DNA of 64,000 nt from Geofilum rhodophaeum (GCF_002210225.1 NZ_MWUJ01000001.1:368381-432380), one strand, 5' to 3'; shown: positions 17,190 through 26,962, counted from the stretch's first letter. Notes: generated by a model from the letters alone, not told the origin. Numbers and translations: made by a program.

Positions 17190-19832
17190 CTACTGTCTGG
17201 CCACCAACCCCTCCTTCACCAGCTCCACCGCCTTCTCCATGGCGCGACCAAGGCCCTCAGGCTTCTTGCCACCGGCAGTAGCAAAAAACTTTTGGCCACC
17301 GCCACCGCCCTGAATCTCGGAAGAGACAGCCCGTATGATCTGCACCGCATCCAATTTACCGGCCTCGGTCAGCGACTCCGACGCAATCACCGACAATTGT
17401 GCCTTGCCATCTACCTCCGCAGCCAACACCGCGACCATATCCTGCTCGCTGTCCGACCGCAACTGAAAGGCCAAATCCTTCAAATGGCCACCCAAAGCAG
17501 GCTTAACCAAAGCCTGCATCACCAACACCCCGTTGATTTCACGAGCGGCATCGCGAATGCTGCGCTTCTCCATATTCAGGACACTCTGACGCATCCCATC
17601 CAATTGCTTCGACAGCACAGAATTTTCATTGAGTAAAGCTTCCACGCTCTTGCGCACATCACTTTGATTCTTAAACAACTGCCCCAACTCCTTCAACAAA
17701 TCGCTCTGAGCATCAAAGAGTTCCTCCGCCTTATCGGCCACCACAGCCTCAATACGCCGGATACCTGCAGCTACCGATGATTCACTAATTATCTTGAATG
17801 AGCCAATCTGTCCCGTAGCCGCCACATGAGTCCCCCCACACAATTCAAGCGACTCGCCAAAGCGAATGGCCCTTACCACGTCGCCGTACTTCTCGCCGAA
17901 AAGCATCATGGCACCCATATCTTTCGCCTTGCTCAGCGGCACTTCGCGGTGCTCATCCACCACCAGATTATCGCGAATGGCACGATTCACCAAATGTTCC
18001 ACCTTACGCAACTCCTCGTCACTCACCTTTTGAAAATGAGAAAAATCGAAACGCAAATAGTCGGGATGCACCAGCGAACCCTTCTGCTCGACATGATTGC
18101 CCAAAACTTCACGTAAGGCTTTGTGCAAAAGGTGGGTCGCCGTATGGTGATTGGCGGTCATGCGCCGCTTGTCCCCATCGACCACCGCCTTAAAACTTGC
18201 CCCAAGGTCATCCGGCAGCTTCGGAGCCAAATGAACAATCAAATTGTTTTCCCGCTTGGTATCCACAATGGGGAAACGCTTCCCGTCTGCCTCCAGATAA
18301 CCGCTGTCGCCAACCTGTCCACCCCCTTCGGCGTAAAAAGGCGTCACATTAAAAACCAGCTGATACTGTTCCTTATTTTTGGTCTTTACTTTTCGGTATT
18401 TCACCAATTGCACTTCGGCTTCGAGGTAATCGTAGCCAATAAACTCCTCGTGATCGTCGTCCTGCAATACCACCCAGTCGTCGGTCTCCACCGCAGCCGC
18501 ATTACGCGCCCTGGCCTTCTGTGCCGCCATCTCCGCCTCAAACTCCTTACGATTGACAACCAGGCCGTTTTCCTTCAAAATGAGTTCGGTCAAATCCAGC
18601 GGAAAACCAAAAGTATCGTAAAGTTCAAAAGCCACCCGTCCGTCCACAATTTGGTAATTGTTGGTACGCGTCTCGGTAATTATTTTTTCAAGCAGCTGAA
18701 TGCCGGTAGCCAGCGTACGCAGAAAGGACTCCTCCTCCTCATGCACCACTTTACGAATCAAATCGGCACTGGCTGCCAGCTCCGGATAGGCGACGCCCAT
18801 CGACACCTGCATGGCCTCGAGCAGCTGTGCCATAAAGGGCTGCTTCTGATTCAGGAAGGTATAGGCGTAACGTACGGCCCGTCGCAAAATACGGCGTATC
18901 ACATAGCCCGCCTTGTTGTTCGAAGGCAACTGCCCGTCACAAATAGAAAAGGCAATGGTGCGAAAGTGATCGGCCACCACGCGCATAGCAATATCCGATT
19001 CCTCAGAAGCACCGTAAGGTACCCCGCTCAGTGCGGCAATTTTCTGAATAATGGGCTGAAAAACATCCGTGTCGTAATTAGACGCACAACCTTGCACCAC
19101 GCGACAAAGGCGCTCAAAGCCCATCCCGGTGTCCACATGCTGCTGCGGCAGGGCCACCAGCGAACCATTGGCCATACGGTTGTACTGAATAAATACGAGG
19201 TTCCAAATTTCAATGACCTCCGGATGATCCTTGTTAACCAGGTCCTGACCGGCCACCTTGGCTCTTTCCGCATCGGGACGAAGATCCACATGAATCTCCG
19301 AACAGGGGCCACAGGGCCCCGTATCGCCCATCTCCCAAAAATTATCTTTTTTGTTGCCATTAATGATGCGCTCTGCCGGCAGATGCTGCAGCCACATCTC
19401 GTAGGCCTCCGTATCGCGCACCACATTTTCTTCGGGACTACCCTCGAAAATGGACGCATACAAACGCTCTTTATCAATCTTCAAAACTTCGGTCAAAAAA
19501 GTCCACGCCCAATTGATGGCGTCCTGCTTAAAATAATCGCCGAACGACCAGTTGCCCAGCATCTCAAACATGGTGTGGTGGTAAGAGTCGTGTCCCACCT
19601 CCTCCAGGTCATTGTGCTTACCCGAAACCCGCAAACATTTCTGCGAATTGGCCACCCGCAAACTCACAGGCTGGGCATTTCCCAGAAAAATATCCTTAAA
19701 CTGATTCATGCCCGCGTTGGTAAACATCAGGGTAGGATCGTCCTTAATCACCATAGGCGCCGAGGCCACAATGCGGTGTTGTTTGGACTCAAAGAAGTCC
19801 AGAAAACTTTTTCTAATCTCCGAAGCTGTCAT
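17190..19832 (-). CDS. alaS: AlaS, alanyl-tRNA synthetase
   Basis: 880-residue full-length enzyme charging tRNA-Ala. The class II catalytic core starts at [19 protein letters not shown] with motif [15 protein letters not shown]; the editing domain has [17 protein letters not shown] and the zinc-site [13 protein letters not shown]; the C-terminal C-Ala domain ends with [15 protein letters not shown]. Length is normal. The M23 peptidase gene diverges from its upstream side; no clear promoter was seen in the 230-base gap on the minus strand. Confidence 0.98.
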   Translation of the reverse strand: MTASEIRKSFLDFFESKQHRIVASAPMVIKDDPTLMFTNAGMNQFKDIFLGNAQPVSLRVANSQKCLRVSGKHNDLEEVGHDSYHHTMFEMLGNWSFGDYFKQDAINWAWTFLTEVLKIDKERLYASIFEGSPEENVVRDTEAYEMWLQHLPAERIINGNKKDNFWEMGDTGPCGPCSEIHVDLRPDAERAKVAGQDLVNKDHPEVIEIWNLVFIQYNRMANGSLVALPQQHVDTGMGFERLCRVVQGCASNYDTDVFQPIIQKIAALSGVPYGASEESDIAMRVVADHFRTIAFSICDGQLPSNNKAGYVIRRILRRAVRYAYTFLNQKQPFMAQLLEAMQVSMGVAYPELAASADLIRKVVHEEEESFLRTLATGIQLLEKIITETRTNNYQIVDGRVAFELYDTFGFPLDLTELILKENGLVVNRKEFEAEMAAQKARARNAAAVETDDWVVLQDDDHEEFIGYDYLEAEVQLVKYRKVKTKNKEQYQLVFNVTPFYAEGGGQVGDSGYLEADGKRFPIVDTKRENNLIVHLAPKLPDDLGASFKAVVDGDKRRMTANHHTATHLLHKALREVLGNHVEQKGSLVHPDYLRFDFSHFQKVSDEELRKVEHLVNRAIRDNLVVDEHREVPLSKAKDMGAMMLFGEKYGDVVRAIRFGESLELCGGTHVAATGQIGSFKIISESSVAAGIRRIEAVVADKAEELFDAQSDLLKELGQLFKNQSDVRKSVEALLNENSVLSKQLDGMRQSVLNMEKRSIRDAAREINGVLVMQALVKPALGGHLKDLAFQLRSDSEQDMVAVLAAEVDGKAQLSVIASESLTEAGKLDAVQIIRAVSSEIQGGGGGQKFFATAGGKKPEGLGRAMEKAVELVKEGLVARQ

Positions 19833-20012
19833 ATAAAAAATCTGTCCAAAAATTTACTTTGCTAAAAAAGAAGTAACCTTTATACCATATTTAAGTATAA
19901 ATTACCAGCTTTTGCTGTGGCCTGCAAAATTGCAAAAACTAAAGCAAATTAACTATTTACAGGTCGCCATTCTTAAAACTTTGAGCTGCAAAAATAGATT
20001 AATCGATCAATT

Positions 20013-20043
20013 TTTGCTTCTTGACGTTAAAAATTTATATTTT
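20013..20043 (+). promoter_or_regulatory. Promoter of the M23 peptidase gene
   Basis: TTTG (20013-20016), 19 bases, then TATATTTT (20036-20043), one mismatch to TAnnTTTG. The ATG is at 20064. Confidence 0.6.
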
Positions 20044-20063
20044 AGCAGCAAATTAACCGCAGT

Positions 20064-21035
20064 ATGTCAAAAGTCAAATACAGGTACAACCCGGAAACCT
20101 TGAGCTACGACCGCATAGAGACCGGGTTGAAATTCTATCTGCAGCGCATCTTTACCTACACGCTTTTCAGCGCCCTTATGGGATTTGTATTCTTCTTTGG
20201 CTACGTTTACCTCATTGACAGTCCCCGTGAAATCAAACTGGAGCGAGAAAACGCCCGTTTGCTCTCCCAGTACGAAGTTATGGCCAATAAGCTGGATCAG
20301 GCACTTCTGGTACTCGACGACATTCAACAGCGTGATGAAGATGTATACCGCGTTATTTTCCAGGCCGATTCCATTCCAAATTCGGTGCGACGTGCAGGAT
20401 TTGGAGGAGTAAACCGCTACCGCTACCTCGAGGACCTGGAGAACGCCAAACTGGTAGTCAATACCGCCAAAAAGCTCGATGGCGTAATGAAACAGCTCTA
20501 CGTCCAATCGAAATCTTTCGACGAAGTTATTGACTTGACGCTCCGTAAGGAAGAAATGCTGAGCTGTGTCCCCGCCATTCAACCCGTGTCCAACAGAGAC
20601 CTTCGACGCACGGCAAGTGGTTGGGGCTGGCGCATTGACCCTATTTATAAGACCAGAAGATTTCACGAAGGCATTGACTTTTCGGCGCCTACCGGCACCG
20701 AAATCTACTCCACCGGCAACGGCATCGTTAAATCGGTGCGCACATCTGCCATCGGCTATGGTAAGAACATCGAAGTGGACCATGGCTTTGGTTATTCGAC
20801 CCTCTACGCCCACATGGACGACTTTAACGTTAAAGTGGGCCAACGGGTCAAGCGCGGAGATGTCATCGGCTGGGTAGGCAACACCGGCAAATCAACAGCA
20901 CCCCACCTGCATTACGAAGTACGGGTAAAAGGCCGCGCAGTAAATCCCACCCATTATTTCTTCCAGGATCTGACTACCGAGCAGTACGAAGAAATGATAC
21001 GCATCTCCTCCAACAGCAACCGCACCTTCGATTAA
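20064..21035 (+). CDS. M23-family membrane-anchored endopeptidase (LytM type)
   Basis: 323-residue inner-membrane protein with a cytosolic N-terminus, one transmembrane helix (about residues 32-51), a coiled-coil stretch (about 55-85) and a periplasmic lysostaphin-type domain. The zinc site is complete: His201 and Asp205 in FHEGIDFSAPTG and His281/His283 in APHLHYEV. Likely a peptidoglycan DD-endopeptidase acting in growth or division. Same architecture as the widespread Bacteroidota M23 protein encoded near alaS and a MerR-like gene, as here. An intact site argues for an active enzyme, not a degenerate LytM activator. Confidence 0.92.
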   Translation: MSKVKYRYNPETLSYDRIETGLKFYLQRIFTYTLFSALMGFVFFFGYVYLIDSPREIKLERENARLLSQYEVMANKLDQALLVLDDIQQRDEDVYRVIFQADSIPNSVRRAGFGGVNRYRYLEDLENAKLVVNTAKKLDGVMKQLYVQSKSFDEVIDLTLRKEEMLSCVPAIQPVSNRDLRRTASGWGWRIDPIYKTRRFHEGIDFSAPTGTEIYSTGNGIVKSVRTSAIGYGKNIEVDHGFGYSTLYAHMDDFNVKVGQRVKRGDVIGWVGNTGKSTAPHLHYEVRVKGRAVNPTHYFFQDLTTEQYEEMIRISSNSNRTFD

Positions 21036-21077
21036 AAATGCTTATCTTGTACAAGCCATCGTTTAACATGCTGTAAC

Positions 21078-21413
21078 ATGCCGTATAAAGAGCCGAAAAT
21101 CGAAAAACTCTATTACACCATCGGAGAAGTAGCCAAAATGTTTAATGTCAACACCTCTCTCATTCGATTTTGGGAAAAGGAATTTGACATCATAAAACCC
21201 CACAAAAACAAAAAAGGGAATCGACTTTTCACCCCCCAGGATGTAGAAAACTTCCATCTGATTTATCATCTGGTGAAAGAAAAAGGCATGACCTTAAAAG
21301 GGGCCGACAAAAAACTGAAAGAAAACAAGGAGGACACGCTGGAGAATTTTGAAATTGTTAAGCGACTCCAGGACATTCGTGCCACCCTCCTTGAGATCAA
21401 AGACGGTCTTTAA
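21078..21413 (+). CDS. MerR-family transcriptional regulator (short)
   Basis: 111-residue protein consisting of little more than a winged-helix DNA-binding domain (YYTIGEVAKMFNVNTSLIRFWEKEF, about residues 12-36, and the wing NRLFTPQDVENFHLI) and a short helix. No cysteine or effector-binding domain is present, so it is not a metal sensor. This short MerR type is common in Bacteroidota next to the M23 peptidase gene, 42 bases upstream here; the two may be cotranscribed. Targets unknown. Confidence 0.88.
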   Translation: MPYKEPKIEKLYYTIGEVAKMFNVNTSLIRFWEKEFDIIKPHKNKKGNRLFTPQDVENFHLIYHLVKEKGMTLKGADKKLKENKEDTLENFEIVKRLQDIRATLLEIKDGL

Positions 21414-21458
21414 CGCTCCCGGGAACAACAACACTCCCACCACAAACATCCCTTTACA

Positions 21459-22562
21459 ATGCGCAGCTTACCATTAAAAACGCTCACTGCAGCCATTGAG
21501 GCAAAGGCCCCACCGGCGCTGCAGGAAAGCTACGACAATTCCGGATTGCAAACCGGCGACCCCGACATGGAAATCAAGGGCGTGCTGATCACTTTTGATT
21601 TTACCGAAGCTTGCATACAGGAAGCGCTCGAGAAAGACTGCAACCTCATTATTGCTCATCATCCGCTGACCCTTTCCGGCTTTAAAAAAATAACAGGAAA
21701 GAGTGCCGCCGAGCGCATTTTAATGCAGGCCATTCGCCACAATCTGGCCCTCTATGCCGCCCACACCAACATCGACAGCGTTGTTGGCGGCGTCAGTTCC
21801 ATTTTGGCCGACAAACTGGGACTAATTAATCAGCGCATACTGGAACCCCGCAGCAACAGCCTGCTCAAACTCGTTGTCTTTGTCCCCGAAAGCCATGCCG
21901 ACAACCTGCGACAAGCCCTTTTTGAAGCCGGAGCCGGCCACATCGGTGCTTACGACCAGTGCAGCTTCAACCTCTCCGGCACCGGCACCTTCCGGGGAAA
22001 TGCCGACACCCACCCCTTTGTAGGAACCCCGGGCCAAACGCATGTCGAAGCAGAAGTGCGCATTGAAACCATCCTGCCGATCTTTCATCAACAACAGGTC
22101 GTCGAAGCCCTGCTGAGCGCCCATCCCTACGAAGAGCCGGCCTACGATCTTTACCCTTTACACAACAACTGGGACCAGGCCGGCTTTGGGGTTATCGGTC
22201 AACTGCCCAAACCCCAGTCCACCCGCTCCTTTTTAGAACACCTAAAGCAGGTCAGTGGCACCGGCTGCGTGCGGCACACCCGCGCGCTGAAGGATCAGGT
22301 GCAGACCATCGCAGTTTGTGGCGGAAGCGGCAGCTTCCTGCTGAATAAGGCCATTGCCCAAAAGGCAGATGTTTATGTGAGTGGCGACTTTAAATACCAC
22401 CAGTTTTTTGACGCAGAAGGGGAAATTGTAATCGCCGACATCGGCCACTACGAAAGCGAACGCTTTGTTAAAGAAGTTTTTTTTGAGTTACTTACAAAAA
22501 AATTCCCTAATTTTGCAATCCGTTTATCCGAACAGAATAGCAATCCAATTAAATATTTATAG
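21459..22562 (+). CDS. Nif3-like dinuclear metal-centre protein
   Basis: 367-residue member of the NIF3/YbgI/YqfO family, hexameric proteins with a two-metal site. Visible ligand segments are NLIIAHHPLTLSGFKK and ALYAAHTNIDSV in the first half and ADIGHYESERF near the end. The length shows the long YqfO type with a central PII-like insert (about residues 130-240, with HPYEEPAYDLYPL). Proposed activity is GTP cyclohydrolase I-like, but the family role is not settled. The gene for the zinc-ribbon protein starts five bases after its stop. Confidence 0.92.
   Translation: MRSLPLKTLTAAIEAKAPPALQESYDNSGLQTGDPDMEIKGVLITFDFTEACIQEALEKDCNLIIAHHPLTLSGFKKITGKSAAERILMQAIRHNLALYAAHTNIDSVVGGVSSILADKLGLINQRILEPRSNSLLKLVVFVPESHADNLRQALFEAGAGHIGAYDQCSFNLSGTGTFRGNADTHPFVGTPGQTHVEAEVRIETILPIFHQQQVVEALLSAHPYEEPAYDLYPLHNNWDQAGFGVIGQLPKPQSTRSFLEHLKQVSGTGCVRHTRALKDQVQTIAVCGGSGSFLLNKAIAQKADVYVSGDFKYHQFFDAEGEIVIADIGHYESERFVKEVFFELLTKKFPNFAIRLSEQNSNPIKYL
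22482..22515 (+). promoter_or_regulatory. Internal promoter at the end of the nif3 gene
   Basis: TTTG (22482-22485), 22 bases, TAATTTTG (22508-22515): a perfect -7 box placed inside the last codons of the Nif3-like gene, 51 bases before the ATG of the zinc-ribbon gene. It could let the latter be expressed independently. Confidence 0.6.
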
Positions 22563-22566
22563 CAGA

Positions 22567-23319
22567 ATGGCAACAATGGATTCAAAAGCAAATGCTGCAG
22601 AGCGCACTGTCGAAGACAAGCTCCGGGCGCTTTTCGACCTACAAAAAGTAGTTTCCGAAATTGACAAGATACGTACCCTGCGGGGCGAACTCCCCCTGGA
22701 AGTGCAAGACCTGGAAGATGAAATCGAAGGACTGGAGACCCGTCTTCAAAATCTGGAGGCTGAATCCAAGCAGATTAACGACGACATGCTCAGCCGCAAA
22801 AACGAAATCAAGGAGGCCGGTCTGCTCATCAAGAAATACGAAGCGCAACAGTCCAATGTCCGCAACAACCGCGAATTTGACTCGCTCAACAAGGAGATTG
22901 AATTCCAGAACCTGCAGATTCAACTTTGCAACAAGCACATCGATCAGTTTACCGCCGATTTAAAGAACAAGGCGGAAGTGATTGAAGCCTCCAAAAAGCA
23001 ATTGGAGGAGCGCAGAGGTGACCTTACCGCCAAAAAAGCCGAGCTGGAAGAAATTGTATCTGAAACCCAGGCTGAAGAAGACCGCCTGCAGGCCAAGAGT
23101 CAGGAAGTGGAAAACCGCATCGACGACCGCCTGCTTACTGCCTTCAAACGCATTCGCAAAAATGCACGCAATGGACTGGCTGTGGTAACTGTTGCCCGCG
23201 ATGCCTGTGGCGGTTGTTTCAACAAGATCCCACCCCAGCGTCAGCTCGACATTCAGCAGCGCAAAAAAATCATCGTATGTGAGTACTGCGGACGCATCCT
23301 GGTCGACGACCAGTTGTAA
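22567..23319 (+). CDS. Coiled-coil protein with C-terminal C4 zinc ribbon
   Basis: 250-residue protein. Residues about 20-200 form a long antiparallel coiled coil rich in Glu, Lys and Leu; the C-terminus is a zinc ribbon with two CxxC pairs (CGGCFNKIPP and CEYCGRIL). This is the zf-RING_7/DUF164 architecture found in most bacteria, often beside nif3 as here; function is not established, with a nucleic-acid or protein-scaffold role suspected. The ATG at 22567 is taken as start, since upstream in-frame codons fall inside nif3. No signal peptide, hence cytosolic. Confidence 0.9.
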   Translation: MATMDSKANAAERTVEDKLRALFDLQKVVSEIDKIRTLRGELPLEVQDLEDEIEGLETRLQNLEAESKQINDDMLSRKNEIKEAGLLIKKYEAQQSNVRNNREFDSLNKEIEFQNLQIQLCNKHIDQFTADLKNKAEVIEASKKQLEERRGDLTAKKAELEEIVSETQAEEDRLQAKSQEVENRIDDRLLTAFKRIRKNARNGLAVVTVARDACGGCFNKIPPQRQLDIQQRKKIIVCEYCGRILVDDQL

Positions 23320-23340
23320 GAGCTGCCCTAATAAAACAAG

Positions 23341-23376
23341 AAAGCTGCCCCTATAAGAGAGGCAGCTTTTTTGTTT
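23341..23376. terminator. Terminator shared by the zinc-ribbon and TPM genes
   Basis: Stem AAAGCTGCC (23341-23349) / GGCAGCTTT (23361-23369) with an 11-nt loop, followed by TTTTGTTTT on the plus strand; on the minus strand the tail is CTTGTTTT, so it may work both ways for these convergent genes. Confidence 0.85.
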
Positions 23377-23401
23377 TCCAGGCTACAGATTGCACGACGT
23401 T

Positions 23402-24223
23402 TCACCAGCTTTCACCAGCACCGCCTCCGCCAAAACCTCCGCCACCGAAGCCGCCAAAGCCCCCTCCACCACCAAAACCACCAAAGGATCCGCTGCCGGA
23501 AGAGAAATTGCCCCAATGTCCGCTGTGGCGGCGACTGCCCGAGCCCAACATAGAAAGCAGCACCCAAAACGGCAAATCGTGCCCAATTGAAGATTGCTTC
23601 AGGCGACGTGCTTTGGAAAAAACCGATAAGAATACGACCCCGAAGAAGAAGAGCACAAAAAGCGCCGCGCCGGTCTCCCTGCCTGCAGAGCGACCCATAT
23701 ACGCATCGGCGGTGTACTCACCACGGGTAAGCTCCATAAGCACCGCAACACCTGCCAGAAAGCCCGAATAATAGTCCTCCTCCCTAAAGTGGGGAATCAT
23801 TTCATGATCAACAATACGTCCCGCCAAAACATCGGGCACTACCGCCTCCAATCCATAACCAACAGCGATAAAAGCTTCCCCGCGTTCATTTCCTCTGCGC
23901 GGCTTCACCAAAATTAAAATACCGTTGTCCTTTTCGCTCTGTCCCACCCCCCAATCGTGGGCCAGACGCACCGCATAATCGCCCACGGCATAACCCTGCA
24001 GGTCTGTTGTCGTCACAAGAGTGATTTGCGTACTGCTTTCCCGGGCAAAATCTGTCAACACCTGCTCCAAATCCTGCCGCGCCTGCTCATTGAGCACAGC
24101 CGCAAAATCATGAACCAACTGCCCCGAAACCGGGCGTAGTTTCTCTTCTGCATCCAAGGAAGAAAAGGCCAGAACCAATCCCCACAGAATCCATATTCGC
24201 TTGCCCAAAAACTTAATACTCAT
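23402..24223 (-). CDS. TPM-domain protein, YgcG type, secreted or membrane-bound
   Basis: 273 residues from the ATG at 24223, chosen for its GAAGGA ribosome site and signal peptide (ILWGLVLAFSSLDAEE). A TPM domain follows (about 30-160: FAAVLNEQARQDLEQVL, DWGVGQSEKDNGILILV, AVGYGLEAVVPD), then one transmembrane helix (ALFVLFFFGVVFLSVF) and a Gly/Ser-rich tail of FGGxGGGG repeats. This layout is the YgcG family; TPM domains are phosphatase-like or chaperone-like in photosystem II repair of plants. Downstream of lemA and a second TPM gene, a widespread trio whose role in bacteria is poorly defined. Confidence 0.88.
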   Translation of the reverse strand: MSIKFLGKRIWILWGLVLAFSSLDAEEKLRPVSGQLVHDFAAVLNEQARQDLEQVLTDFARESSTQITLVTTTDLQGYAVGDYAVRLAHDWGVGQSEKDNGILILVKPRRGNERGEAFIAVGYGLEAVVPDVLAGRIVDHEMIPHFREEDYYSGFLAGVAVLMELTRGEYTADAYMGRSAGRETGAALFVLFFFGVVFLSVFSKARRLKQSSIGHDLPFWVLLSMLGSGSRRHSGHWGNFSSGSGSFGGFGGGGGFGGFGGGGFGGGGAGESW

Positions 24224-24239
24224 AGTTCCTTCTTTCATT

Positions 24240-24674
24240 TTATCTGCCAAAAGACAGCTCATCCGAAAGTTCGTTCTCATCATCCTGCTGCCTGGGGAAC
24301 AAATCCTTCAGCTGCTCACCCGCCAACTCAATCCCTTTTTCGAGGCCCCCAGTCCAATCGCCCTTCCTGAACAGTTCCTGCATCTCCGCTTTAATCCCCT
24401 CCCAAAAATCGGCGCCGACCTGAGTATTGATTCCCACATCGCCCAAAACAGCAAACAAACGATCGTCTAAGGCCAGATAAAACAACACCCCGTTTCGCGC
24501 AGCGGTCTTGTGCATCTTCAGCTGCTCAAACAAGTAGGCCGCACGGTCCATCAACTCTTCGGGACAGCGGCGCTCTATATGCACCCTTAGTTCTCCCGAG
24601 GTGTTTAGCTCAGCGCTGCGTATCGCCTGTTCTATCCGTTTTTTATCCCCACTGCTAATTAAGTCGACTGCCAT
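24240..24674 (-). CDS. Soluble TPM-domain protein
   Basis: 144-residue protein with a TPM domain (SAELNTSGELRVHIERRC, TAARNGVLFYLALDDRLFAVLGDVGI, FWEGIKAEMQELF) and no signal peptide or membrane helix visible. It lies nine bases after lemA and ends two bases before an alternative ATG of the next TPM gene, so the three form a tight operon. Its cytosolic prediction contrasts with the exported YgcG-type neighbour. Function unknown beyond the domain. Confidence 0.85.
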   Translation of the reverse strand: MAVDLISSGDKKRIEQAIRSAELNTSGELRVHIERRCPEELMDRAAYLFEQLKMHKTAARNGVLFYLALDDRLFAVLGDVGINTQVGADFWEGIKAEMQELFRKGDWTGGLEKGIELAGEQLKDLFPRQQDDENELSDELSFGR

Positions 24675-24683
24675 AAAAAAAGA

Positions 24684-25262
24684 CTAAAATTCTACTTTGG
24701 GCACCTCACGTGCCCCTTGTTCCGCCTCAAAATAAGGCTTACGTTCAAAGCCAAAAATCCCGGCCATCAGATTCTGCGGGAAACGGCTGATCTTAGTATT
24801 GTAGGCCTGCGTCACCTCATTAAAGCGCATACGTTCCGTAGCGATTCGGTTCTCGGTCCCCTCCAGCTGCACCTGCAAATCCCGGAAATTCTGATTCGCC
24901 TTCAAGTCGGGATAGCGTTCCACCACCACCATCAGGCGCGATAAGGCGGAGGACAACTGACCCTGGGCTTCCTGAAAATTCTGAAGCGCTGCAGCATCCA
25001 GCTCACCAGCATTCACCTGCATGCCGGTGGCCTTACTGCGTGCCTCAATCACACCCTGAAGGGTTTCTTGTTCGTGACTGGCATAGCCCTGAACGGTAGC
25101 CACCAGATTGGGGATTAAATCGGCCCGGCGTTGATAAACATTTTCGACCTGGGCCCACTGGGCATCTACACCCTCACGGAGTTCAATCATCTGATTGTAG
25201 CCGCAACTGCTGAGCAGCGGCAGCCCCAGCAAAAGCAACAGAAAAAATCTCATCTTTCTCAT
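24684..25262 (-). CDS. lemA: LemA-family lipoprotein
   Basis: 192-residue protein with a lipoprotein signal (GLPLLSSC, Cys20), so membrane-anchored. LemA core: YNQMIELREGVDAQWAQVEN, YQRRADLIPNLVATVQGYA, YPDLKANQNFRDLQVQLEGTEN and FNEVTQAYNTKI, a helical-bundle family of unknown biochemical role named after a Listeria antigen. First of the lemA-TPM-TPM trio; it begins 33 bases after the HAD-type hydrolase gene. Confidence 0.93.
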   Translation of the reverse strand: MRKMRFFLLLLLGLPLLSSCGYNQMIELREGVDAQWAQVENVYQRRADLIPNLVATVQGYASHEQETLQGVIEARSKATGMQVNAGELDAAALQNFQEAQGQLSSALSRLMVVVERYPDLKANQNFRDLQVQLEGTENRIATERMRFNEVTQAYNTKISRFPQNLMAGIFGFERKPYFEAEQGAREVPKVEF

Positions 25263-25295
25263 AGAAGAAAAAATTGGGTTAATGAAACATTACTT

Positions 25296-25748
25296 TCAAC
25301 GGACTTCGTTGCCCAAAACCCACCAGCGCAAACGCCGCAGCAAACCCTTAAAAGAGCGGCTGGCAGCCTGGTCGTAGCGTACTTTGTATTCCGACCACGA
25401 AGGGGAAGCATTCGCGGCATTTAAACTCTGATAAATTTCTCCCCAGCCCGGAAAGCCAAAAACAATGCGATCGTCTATAAATAAATCGGCATTGATTTTC
25501 CGACTCTGGCCCGATTCCAGCTCCTCGTCCGGATAACTGGCATTCACGGCATAAAATTCCACCCCGTTCTTGCGGCAGTAGGCCACGGCTTCATCCAGCA
25601 GCGCACCATCGCGGTAGGTCCATAAAATAAGACGATGCCCATCGCGCTGCAAGGCCCGCAGGGTTTCAAAAGCAAAAAATTTCTCCTTGCCAATGGCCGG
25701 ATAACGATGCTCTACAATGGTTCCGTCAAAATCAACTGCTATGGTCAT
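25296..25748 (-). CDS. Small HAD-like hydrolase (BT0820 type)
   Basis: 150-residue cytosolic protein beginning with the HAD nucleophile motif AVDFDGTIVEH (Asp6, Asp8), then LILWTYRDG and ADLFIDDRIVFGFPGW (acidic motif IV). No cap domain is present. It resembles the Bacteroides BT0820 group annotated as hydrolase. Substrate unknown. Six bases downstream of the membrane-protein gene. Confidence 0.85.
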   Translation of the reverse strand: MTIAVDFDGTIVEHRYPAIGKEKFFAFETLRALQRDGHRLILWTYRDGALLDEAVAYCRKNGVEFYAVNASYPDEELESGQSRKINADLFIDDRIVFGFPGWGEIYQSLNAANASPSWSEYKVRYDQAASRSFKGLLRRLRWWVLGNEVR

Positions 25749-25754
25749 GCGCTG

Positions 25755-26264
25755 CTATTTCTTTTCCTGAATGTCCTCGTCCATGTTCTCGTCGGCCGAC
25801 CCATCATCGGGGACCGTTTCATAGGCCGACATCGGATCCAGCTCCAACAAAACCTTTGAATAAGTCGGCACATTCAATAAAAAGGCCACCAATATTAAGG
25901 CCCAAATGTACAAAAATGCCGTATTGGCAGACAAAAGAAAGCCGATCAGGGCCAGAAAGCCCAGGGAATCCAATACCGCCACCTTAAACAGGAAGCTGTT
26001 GCGATACACCCTCATTTTTTCAGGCCAGCTCCATTCGTGCGGAATCCGCCGCACCTTGCGGTTGTGAAAAACAAAACCCGAAGGAATTCCCGCCAGGGCC
26101 AATAGTATGATCACCGACTTAAGCAGTTCTATCTGACCGGCGTCCAAAACTCCGCCTGATGCAAACTCGGGGCCCAAACCAACTGCCACGATGGCAAAGC
26201 CTGCCAGTCCGACAAAAATGGCCCAATAAATGATTTGTAAACTGCGCAAACTTTTTTTATCCAT
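25755..26264 (-). CDS. Unrecognised four-helix membrane protein
   Basis: 169 residues from the ATG at 26264 (an in-frame GTG lies two codons earlier). About four hydrophobic stretches are seen: residues 11-30, 45-62, 88-105 and 108-126. The basic loop NRKVRRIPHEWSWPEK lies between helices 2 and 3, and the C-terminus is an acidic tail (DDGSADENMDEDIQEKK). Not assigned to a family here. It follows recR by 29 bases and precedes the HAD gene by six, so it may belong to a recR-led transcript. Confidence 0.7.
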   Translation of the reverse strand: MDKKSLRSLQIIYWAIFVGLAGFAIVAVGLGPEFASGGVLDAGQIELLKSVIILLALAGIPSGFVFHNRKVRRIPHEWSWPEKMRVYRNSFLFKVAVLDSLGFLALIGFLLSANTAFLYIWALILVAFLLNVPTYSKVLLELDPMSAYETVPDDGSADENMDEDIQEKK

Positions 26265-26293
26265 ATACACTTTATAAATCGCTCTTATACATC

Positions 26294-26914
26294 TTACATC
26301 GCCTGATCAAAAGGCTGACGATTCACCAGGGAGCGCCCCAGCGTAATTTCATCGGCATACTCCAACTCGTCGCCTACCGCCACCCCCCGTGCAATGGTCG
26401 TCACTTTCACAGGGGCCTCGGCAATTTTACGGTAAATAAAAAAGTTGGTCGTATCCCCTTCCATCGTAGCACTCAAAGCAAAAACAACCTCCTTAACCGC
26501 TCCCGAGTTGACCTTATCTACCAGTGGCTGTATGGTCAAATCGTCGGGACCGATGCCATCCATAGGCGATATCACACCGCCCAGCACATGGTACACCCCA
26601 TTGTACTGCTGCGTATTTTCTATAGCCATTACATCCCTTACTGTTTCCACCACACAAACCAGCGTATGATCGCGACGTGCATTGGCACAAATGCTGCAAA
26701 CCGAAGCATCGCTGAGGTTGAAGCACTGTTCACAATAATGAATCTCCTCTCGCAAGGTCGTTAGTGCAGCGGCAAAACGCTGCACATCCTCCTGCTTCTC
26801 GCGCAGCACAAACAAAGCCAGTCGCATGGCCGTTTTACGACCAATTCCCGGCAAACGGGCAAACTCATTCACCGCATTCTCCAACAAAACGGAGGGATAC
26901 TGTACTTGACTCAT
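26294..26914 (-). CDS. recR: RecR, recombination mediator
   Basis: 206-residue protein that works with RecF and RecO to load RecA on gapped DNA. The N-terminal helix-hairpin-helix ([20 protein letters not shown]) is followed by a C4 zinc finger (Cys61, Cys64, Cys73, Cys76) and a Toprim domain beginning [14 protein letters not shown]; the C-terminal [11 protein letters not shown] is canonical. Length is normal. Promoter box at 26955-26962. Confidence 0.97.
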   Translation of the reverse strand: MSQVQYPSVLLENAVNEFARLPGIGRKTAMRLALFVLREKQEDVQRFAAALTTLREEIHYCEQCFNLSDASVCSICANARRDHTLVCVVETVRDVMAIENTQQYNGVYHVLGGVISPMDGIGPDDLTIQPLVDKVNSGAVKEVVFALSATMEGDTTNFFIYRKIAEAPVKVTTIARGVAVGDELEYADEITLGRSLVNRQPFDQAM

Positions 26915-26954
26915 CGATCTTCCTTCAAAAATTGTTCCCTACACAAAAGTGCAA

Positions 26955-26962
26955 CAAAGGTA
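26955..26962 (-). promoter_or_regulatory. recR -7 box
   Basis: Minus strand TACCTTTG, perfect TAnnTTTG, about 40 bases upstream of the recR ATG. No convincing -33 element. Confidence 0.55.

Noticed and set aside
18123-19865. 580-codon open frame antisense to alaS
   Set aside because: alaS on the other strand is complete with all motifs; the antisense translation is His/Arg/Leu-rich without domains, a codon-bias shadow.
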